Shown here piece by piece: positions 6,711-10,841 of a stretch of 10,841 bases of DNA. How positions within the stretch are numbered: the first letter of the stretch is position 1; every line of letters begins with the position of its first letter. The stretch covers positions 1 through 10,841 of the forward strand of contig JAFAUA010000088.1 in assembly GCA_019243595.1 (NCBI GenBank), given 5' to 3'. The position numbers and the translations under genes were made by a program. The notes under the pieces were generated by a model. It was given only the letters and a program-made list of their open reading frames with translations, was not told the origin of the DNA and ran no database searches. Source of the DNA: Acidimicrobiia bacterium (GTDB lineage Bacteria > Actinomycetota > Acidimicrobiia > Acidimicrobiales > AC-14).

Positions 6711-7199
6711 CTAGCTGCGGCGCCACTGCCGGATGTCCGCGAACCGGGGCTCGCCGGCCGCGGCCCACACGGCGTAGGCGAAGGTGCCGGCGAGGAGCAG
6801 GCCGACCCAGGCGCCCCACGCGTAGTACCTCGTGACCGCCACCTTCACCAAGACGCAGACGAAGACGACGGCCGCCTGCACCAGCTGTATGCGCACCCAC
6901 GGCACCGCCACGTCCGGGAGCCCGGTCGTGGTGATGCGCGTGACGACGACTTCGATGAGCAAGGCGAGCGTCGTGAGCCACGCCAGGACCGTCAGCCAGC
7001 CTTGCGGCGGCTCCAGCGCGGTGCGGGTGACCTCGTAGTCGAGCACGAATCCCCGGTCGTACCAGGGAGCGAAGAACAGGGTGGCGAGAAGGAGGATGCC
7101 GCTGATCACGACCAGCCGGAGGGCGTACTCCTTGCGCACCCGGTGCAGTCCAGCACCCCGCACCAGATCCACCAAAGCCGCTGGTAGCTTCCGAAGCAT
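6711..7199 (-). CDS. Four-helix integral membrane protein of unknown function
   Basis: A 162-residue protein from ATG 7199-7197, ending at TAG 6713-6711. I do not recognise the family. Four hydrophobic segments are visible, at about 28-46, 68-87, 105-123 and 127-147. A basic N-terminus (residues 1-28) suggests that this end is cytoplasmic, and the tail PRFADIRQWRRS is charged. No catalytic, metal-binding or transporter motif stands out. The coding frame is supported by helix-like hydrophobic periodicity and high-GC codon use. The start is uncertain: ATG 7199 overlaps the purN start codon, and GTG codons for Val10 (7172) or Val13 (7163, preceded by GGTGGA) are possible alternatives. The 3' end lies 3 bases from the convergent amidase gene, leaving no room for a terminator between them. 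Confidence 0.72.
   Translation of the reverse strand: MLRKLPAALVDLVRGAGLHRVRKEYALRLVVISGILLLATLFFAPWYDRGFVLDYEVTRTALEPPQGWLTVLAWLTTLALLIEVVVTRITTTGLPDVAVPWVRIQLVQAAVVFVCVLVKVAVTRYYAWGAWVGLLLAGTFAYAVWAAAGEPRFADIRQWRRS
7185..7190 (+). promoter_or_regulatory. Putative -10 box, leaderless promoter of purN
   Basis: TAGCTT (TANNNT) ends exactly 7 bases before ATG 7198, placing a predicted transcript start on the A of the start codon. No ribosome site precedes the ATG and no -35 box is visible. On the opposite strand the element covers codons 4-5 (AAG CTA) of the membrane protein. CTA is a rare leucine codon in GC-rich genomes, consistent with the promoter constraining the sequence. Confidence 0.52.
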
Positions 7200-7740
7200 G
7201 CGCAGGATCGGGGTGCTGGCGTCGGGTGGTGGCAGCAACCTGGAGGCCATCCTGGCGGCCGGGATCCCCGTCGCCGTCGTGGTCGTCGACCGGCCGTGCC
7301 GGGCCACTGAACTGGCCGACGAGGCCGGCGTGGAGTCGGAGCTCGTGGAGTGGAACGACGACCGGCTCGACTTCACCCACCGGGTGGTCGATGCCCTTGA
7401 GCGTCGCGGTGTGGAGGTCGTCGCCATGGCCGGCTTCATGCGCATCCTCGACAAGCCGATCTTCGACGCCTTCCCGGGGCGGGTGCTCAACACGCACCCG
7501 TCGCTGTTGCCGTCGTTCCGCGGCGCCCACGCGGTGGCCGACGCCCTGGAGGCGGGCGTGAAGGTCACCGGCTGCACGATTCACGTGGCCGTCCCCGAGG
7601 TCGACGCCGGGCCGATCCTGTCCCAGGAAGCGGTGCCCGTCCTCGACGACGACACGGTCGACACGCTCCACGAGCGCATCAAGGCCGTCGAGCACCGTCT
7701 CTATCCCGACACGATCAAGAAGTTCATGGAGTCCGCGTGA
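7198..7740 (+). CDS. purN: Phosphoribosylglycinamide formyltransferase (GAR transformylase)
   Basis: A 180-residue PurN, shorter than E. coli PurN (212). It transfers the formyl group of 10-formyl-THF to GAR in the third step of purine synthesis, in the cytoplasm. GVLASGGGSNLEAI at 5-18 binds the phosphate of GAR. NTHPSLLPSFRG at 98-109 holds catalytic Asn98 and His100, and VDAGPI at 135-140 holds catalytic Asp136, matching Asn106, His108 and Asp144 of E. coli. ATG 7198 is chosen because the conserved strand begins two residues later. The start codon overlaps that of the divergent membrane protein. The stop codon overlaps the purH start as GTGA, so the two are translationally coupled. Confidence 0.96.
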   Translation: MRRIGVLASGGGSNLEAILAAGIPVAVVVVDRPCRATELADEAGVESELVEWNDDRLDFTHRVVDALERRGVEVVAMAGFMRILDKPIFDAFPGRVLNTHPSLLPSFRGAHAVADALEAGVKVTGCTIHVAVPEVDAGPILSQEAVPVLDDDTVDTLHERIKAVEHRLYPDTIKKFMESA

Positions 7741-9227
7741 GAGCCCTCATCTCCGTCTACGACAAGACCGGCCTCGTCGATCTGGCGCGTGGCCTGGTCG
7801 ACCTCGGCTGGGAGCTGGTCTCCAGCGGCGGCACGTCCAAGGCGCTCGAGGAAGCCGGTGTCCCGGTCACGGCTGTCGACTCAATCACCGCGTCGCCCGA
7901 GATGCTCGGCGGTCGGGTGAAGACCCTGCATCCCAAGATCCACGGCGGCATCCTCGCCGACCGGTCCAAGCCCGAGCACCTGTCGGACCTGGAGGCCCAG
8001 GGCATCGAGCCCATCGACCTCGTTGTCTGCAACCTCTATCCCTTCCGAAGCTCGCCGTCGATCGAGATGATCGACGTCGGCGGCCCCACAATGGTCCGCG
8101 CCGCGGCCAAGAACCACGCCCACGTCGGCGTGGTCGTCGACCCGGCCGACTACGGCCAGGTCCTCGAGGAGCTGCGCGCCGACGGGTCGTTGTCGACGGA
8201 GACCAAGCGCCGCCTGGCCCGTGCCGCCTTCGCCCACACCGCTGCCTACGACGCCGCGATCGTGACCTGGTTCGACGAGGGCGAAACGCTGCCCCCGAGC
8301 ATCCACCTGGCTCTCGACCGGGCCCAGGAGGTGCGCTACGGCGAGAACCCCCACCAGCAGGCCGCCCGCTACCGCGAGGTCGGCCAGCGCGGGTGGTGGG
8401 ACTCGATGACCCAGCACGGCGGCAAGGAGCTGTCGTACCTCAACCTCTACGACACCGAAGCGGCGTGGCGTCTCGTGCACGACCTCGGCGACGGCCCGGC
8501 GGTCGCGATCATCAAGCACGCCAACCCCTGTGGCGCGGCGGTGGCGGGCGACATCGAGACGGCCTACACGCGTGCCCACGAGTGCGACCCGGTGTCGGCC
8601 TTCGGCGGCATCGTGGCGTCCAACCGCCCGGTCAGCGTCGCCATGGCGGAGGCGTTGGCGCCCGTCTTCACCGAGGTCATCGTCGCCCCCGGCTACGAGG
8701 CCGGTGCCCTCGAAGTGCTCACCGCCAAGAAGAACCTCCGCGTGCTCGAAGCGGAGGCCCCCGGCCGCCCGCGCTTCGACCTCCGCTCGATCGACGCCGG
8801 CCTCCTCGTGCAGGAGCCCGACCACTTCGTGAGTCAGCGGCCCGACTGGCGGGTCGTCACCAAGGCCCAGCCCAACGACGACCAGTGGCGCGACCTCGAA
8901 CTGGCCTGGCGCGTGTGCGCGTGGGTCAAGTCCAACGCCATCGCCTTCGTGAAGAACGGCCAGGCGCTCGGCATTGGGGCCGGGCAGCAGAACCGCGTCG
9001 ACTCGGTGCGGATCGCCGCCCGCAAGGCCGACGGCCGCGCGCAGGGAGGGGCGTGCGCCAGTGACGCCTTCTTCCCCTTCCGCGACAACATCGACGAGCT
9101 CGCCGCCGCGGGTATTGGCGCCGTCATCCAGCCGGGGAATTCGCTCCGCGACGAGGAAGTCATCACCGCCGCCGACGAGCACGGCTTGGCGATGGTCTTC
9201 ACCGGCGAACGGCACTTCCGCCACTGA
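7737..9227 (+). CDS. purH: Bifunctional AICAR transformylase / IMP cyclohydrolase
   Basis: A 496-residue PurH, compared with about 529 in E. coli, which catalyses the last two steps of IMP synthesis. The N-terminal MGS-like cyclohydrolase domain (about 1-190) shows SSGGTSKAL at 29-37, [14 protein letters not shown] at 58-71 and NLYPF at 99-103. The C-terminal transformylase domain shows RYGENPHQ at 200-207, the catalytic Lys260-His261 pair in [17 protein letters not shown] at 287-294 and [12 protein letters not shown] at 413-424; the last usually reads GQMSR or similar. It uses 10-formyl-THF. The start is GTG 7737, overlapping the purN stop, with GGAG at 7728-7731 five bases upstream. Its stop shares one base with the folD start (TGATG). 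Both active sites look intact. Confidence 0.97.
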   Translation: MRALISVYDKTGLVDLARGLVDLGWELVSSGGTSKALEEAGVPVTAVDSITASPEMLGGRVKTLHPKIHGGILADRSKPEHLSDLEAQGIEPIDLVVCNLYPFRSSPSIEMIDVGGPTMVRAAAKNHAHVGVVVDPADYGQVLEELRADGSLSTETKRRLARAAFAHTAAYDAAIVTWFDEGETLPPSIHLALDRAQEVRYGENPHQQAARYREVGQRGWWDSMTQHGGKELSYLNLYDTEAAWRLVHDLGDGPAVAIIKHANPCGAAVAGDIETAYTRAHECDPVSAFGGIVASNRPVSVAMAEALAPVFTEVIVAPGYEAGALEVLTAKKNLRVLEAEAPGRPRFDLRSIDAGLLVQEPDHFVSQRPDWRVVTKAQPNDDQWRDLELAWRVCAWVKSNAIAFVKNGQALGIGAGQQNRVDSVRIAARKADGRAQGGACASDAFFPFRDNIDELAAAGIGAVIQPGNSLRDEEVITAADEHGLAMVFTGERHFRH

Positions 9228-10084
9228 TGGGGGCGGCGATTCTCGACGGGGCGGCGATTGCCGCCGCCATCCGGGCCGAGCTGGCCGAGGAGGTGGCGTC
9301 ACTCGAGCAGGTCGGCGTCACGCCCGGGCTTGGCACGATCCTCGTCGGCGACAACCCGGCCAGTGCGTCGTATGTGCGCCTCAAGCACCAGGACTGCGAG
9401 GAGATCGGGATCCGCTCCTTCGGCGAGCACCTGCGCGAGGACACGACCCAGGACCGGCTGCTCAAGCTCATCGCCGAGTACAACGCGAATCCCGACATCG
9501 ACGCGTTCCTCGTGCAGCTGCCGCTGCCCAAGCAGCTCGACGAGCTGCAATCGCTGCTGGCCGTCGACCCCGAGAAGGACGTCGACGGCCTGCATCCGGT
9601 CAACCTCGGCCGCCTGGTCATGGGCAACCTCGGTCCGATCGCGTGCACGCCCGCCGGCATCGTCGAACTGCTCGTTCGCCACGGCGTCGAGATCGAGGGC
9701 AAGCACGTGGTCATCATCGGGCGGGGGCTGACCATCGGGCGGCCGCTCGCCAACCTGCTGGCGCTGAAGCGCGAGCACGCCAACGCCGCCGTCACCGTTG
9801 TCCATACCGGCGTTCAGGACCTCGGCGCCCTGACCCGCCAGGCCGACATCCTGGTCGCGGCCGCCGGCGCGCCCGGGCTGGTGAAGCCCGACATGGTGAA
9901 GCCCGGCGCAGCCGTGGTCGGTGCCGGCGTCACCATGGACGGCAAGAAGGTCATCAGCGATGTCGAGGAGTCGGTCGCCGAGGTGGCGGGGTGGATCACG
10001 CCCCGCATTGGCGGCGTCGGTCCGATGACGCGGGCGATGCTGCTGAAGAACACCGTGCTCGCCGCGTCAAAGCGGCGTTCCTAA
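9227..10084 (+). CDS. folD: Bifunctional methylene-THF dehydrogenase / methenyl-THF cyclohydrolase
   Basis: A 285-residue FolD, of typical length. It oxidises 5,10-methylene-THF with NADP+ and hydrolyses the methenyl product to 10-formyl-THF, the cofactor consumed by the two upstream enzymes. Tyr49 and Lys53 in [10 protein letters not shown] form the conserved YxxxK active site. VQLPLP at 96-101 and [10 protein letters not shown] at 117-126 are family signatures. GRGLTIGRP at 165-173 is the dinucleotide-binding loop, in the GRG form that I associate with actinobacteria rather than the usual GRS. The C-terminus has [14 protein letters not shown] at 259-272. ATG 9227 overlaps the purH stop by one base and has no clear ribosome site, suggesting termination-reinitiation coupling. 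Confidence 0.97.
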   Translation: MGAAILDGAAIAAAIRAELAEEVASLEQVGVTPGLGTILVGDNPASASYVRLKHQDCEEIGIRSFGEHLREDTTQDRLLKLIAEYNANPDIDAFLVQLPLPKQLDELQSLLAVDPEKDVDGLHPVNLGRLVMGNLGPIACTPAGIVELLVRHGVEIEGKHVVIIGRGLTIGRPLANLLALKREHANAAVTVVHTGVQDLGALTRQADILVAAAGAPGLVKPDMVKPGAAVVGAGVTMDGKKVISDVEESVAEVAGWITPRIGGVGPMTRAMLLKNTVLAASKRRS

Positions 10085-10094
10085 CCGGCGTCGG

Positions 10095-10100
10095 TAGCCT
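10095..10100 (+). promoter_or_regulatory. Putative -10 box, leaderless promoter of metF
   Basis: TAGCCT (TANNNT) lies in the 22-base folD-metF gap and ends 6 bases before ATG 10107. It has the same GGTAGC(C/T)T context as the purN box at 7183-7190. No ribosome site or -35 box is visible. It suggests that metF has its own transcript in addition to read-through from folD. Confidence 0.48.
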
Positions 10101-10106
10101 CTCCCG

Positions 10107-10841
10107 ATGGCGAAGATCGCCGACCTGCTGGCCGCTGGGCGCACGTACTCGTTCGAGTTTCCGCCGCCGCGGACCGAAGAGGCCGTCCGCAACCAGCAGA
10201 AGGTTCTCCTCGAGCTCGAGCCGCTCGGGCCGTCGTTCTGCTCGGTGACGTACGGAGCGGGCGGCTCCACGCGCGACAACACCCTCGAGAGCGTGCTCTA
10301 CATCCACCACGACACGTCGATGGTGGCCATGCCGCACCTCACCTGCGTCGGCCAGACCCGCGACGAGATCGAGGGTCTGCTGGTTCGGTATCGCGACGAG
10401 GGGCTCGACAACGTCCTCGCGTTGGCAGGCGATCCTCCCCTCGAAGGACCGGACGAGGGCGATTTCACCTACGCGGCGGAGCTGATCGAGCTCGCCCGCG
10501 AGACCTGTGACTTCTCGATCGGCGTCGCCGCTTTTCCCGAAGTTCACCCGAAGTCGCCGAGCCGGGAGAGCGACCGGCGCTACTTGGCGGAGAAGCTGCG
10601 CCTCGCCGACTTCGCCATCACCCAGTTCTTCTGGACCGCCGACCACTACTTCCGGATGGTCGATGAGTTGGAGGCCCTTGGCGTCGACACGCCCGTCATC
10701 CCGAGCCTCTTTCCCATCATCAACGCCGCCACCGCGGAGCGGTTCACGTTGTTGAACGGGGCGACGTGGCCGCAGTGGCTGGCCGACCGACTGGAGCCGG
10801 TGGCCGACAACCCCCAGGAAGTCCGCAAGATCGGCATCGAG
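10107..10841 (+). CDS. metF: Methylenetetrahydrofolate reductase-family protein, 3'-truncated
   Basis: 245 residues are visible from ATG 10107, and the frame is open to the last base. MTHFR reduces 5,10-methylene-THF to 5-methyl-THF for methionine synthesis. Family marks: SFEFPPP at 15-21 with Glu17 as the expected catalytic acid, CSVTYGAGGSTRDNT at 45-59, HLTC at 77-80, LALAGDPP at 104-111 with Asp109 matching the flavin-contacting Asp of E. coli MetF, PEVHP at 144-148 and ITQFFW at 171-176. Two motifs differ from the common form: LALRGD reads LALAGD, and the usual PGIMPI reads PSLFPI at 199-204. This may be a divergent subfamily rather than a classical E. coli-type MetF. It follows folD by 22 bases. 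Confidence 0.9.
   Translation, partial: MAKIADLLAAGRTYSFEFPPPRTEEAVRNQQKVLLELEPLGPSFCSVTYGAGGSTRDNTLESVLYIHHDTSMVAMPHLTCVGQTRDEIEGLLVRYRDEGLDNVLALAGDPPLEGPDEGDFTYAAELIELARETCDFSIGVAAFPEVHPKSPSRESDRRYLAEKLRLADFAITQFFWTADHYFRMVDELEALGVDTPVIPSLFPIINAATAERFTLLNGATWPQWLADRLEPVADNPQEVRKIGIE

Noticed and set aside
7200..7577. N-terminal extension of the membrane protein across purN
   Set aside because: It is antisense to conserved purN sequence and is low-complexity Thr/Ser/Arg-rich.
7881..9302. 473-codon open frame on the minus strand
   Set aside because: It lies wholly opposite purH and folD. Its composition (Gly/Val/Arg/Asp-rich, no recognisable motif) is that of an antisense frame in GC-rich DNA.

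Overview
The window is about 67-70% G+C by eye and is almost entirely coding. Gene ends overlap or lie a few bases apart, and GTG starts are common. Several genes begin 6-8 bases after a TANNNT-type -10 box, which suggests leaderless mRNAs. FolD carries GRGxTIGRP, an actinobacterial-looking form of its dinucleotide motif. The fused AccD/AccA carboxyltransferase and the gene mix point to a high-GC actinobacterium, possibly an Acidimicrobiia-like lineage. This assignment is inferred from sequence style only. I see no mobile element, phage gene, CRISPR array, tRNA or rRNA, and no gene-free stretch over about 25 bases.

Layout. (1) 2-1435 (+): the C-terminal ~90% of a phytoene-dehydrogenase-like FAD oxidoreductase, cut by the window start. 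It converges on and overlaps by 8 bases a minus-strand pair. (2) That pair is a fused AccD/AccA carboxyltransferase (1886-3238) and a small membrane-anchored protein (1428-1889) that looks like a Rieske domain without its cluster ligands. (3) Divergent from the carboxyltransferase, across a 19-base gap, runs a plus-strand cluster: stand-alone cobalamin-binding domain (3258-3668), sucC (3680-4831), sucD (4828-5712) and a probable secreted or lipid-anchored N-acetylmuramoyl-L-alanine amidase (5730-6707). (4) A four-helix membrane protein of unknown function (6711-7199, -) ends 3 bases from the amidase. Its start codon overlaps that of purN on the other strand. (5) purN-purH-folD (7198-10084) form an overlapping operon for one-carbon and purine metabolism. 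metF (10107 to the window end, truncated) follows, apparently with its own leaderless promoter.

How the parts may work together. The carboxyltransferase could make malonyl-CoA or methylmalonyl-CoA. The B12 domain is of the type used by acyl-CoA mutases such as methylmalonyl-CoA mutase, whose product succinyl-CoA is the substrate of SucCD. The middle of the window therefore reads as a possible acyl-CoA to succinate branch, but no mutase catalytic subunit, epimerase, biotin carboxylase or BCCP is present to prove it. PurN and PurH use 10-formyl-THF, FolD makes it, and MetF draws on the same methylene-THF pool.

Most of the window is ordinary core metabolism. The points most worth a second look are the ligand-less Rieske-like protein, the shared leaderless promoter signature, the overlapping divergent start codons at 7197-7200 and the B12-domain/sucCD/carboxyltransferase arrangement.
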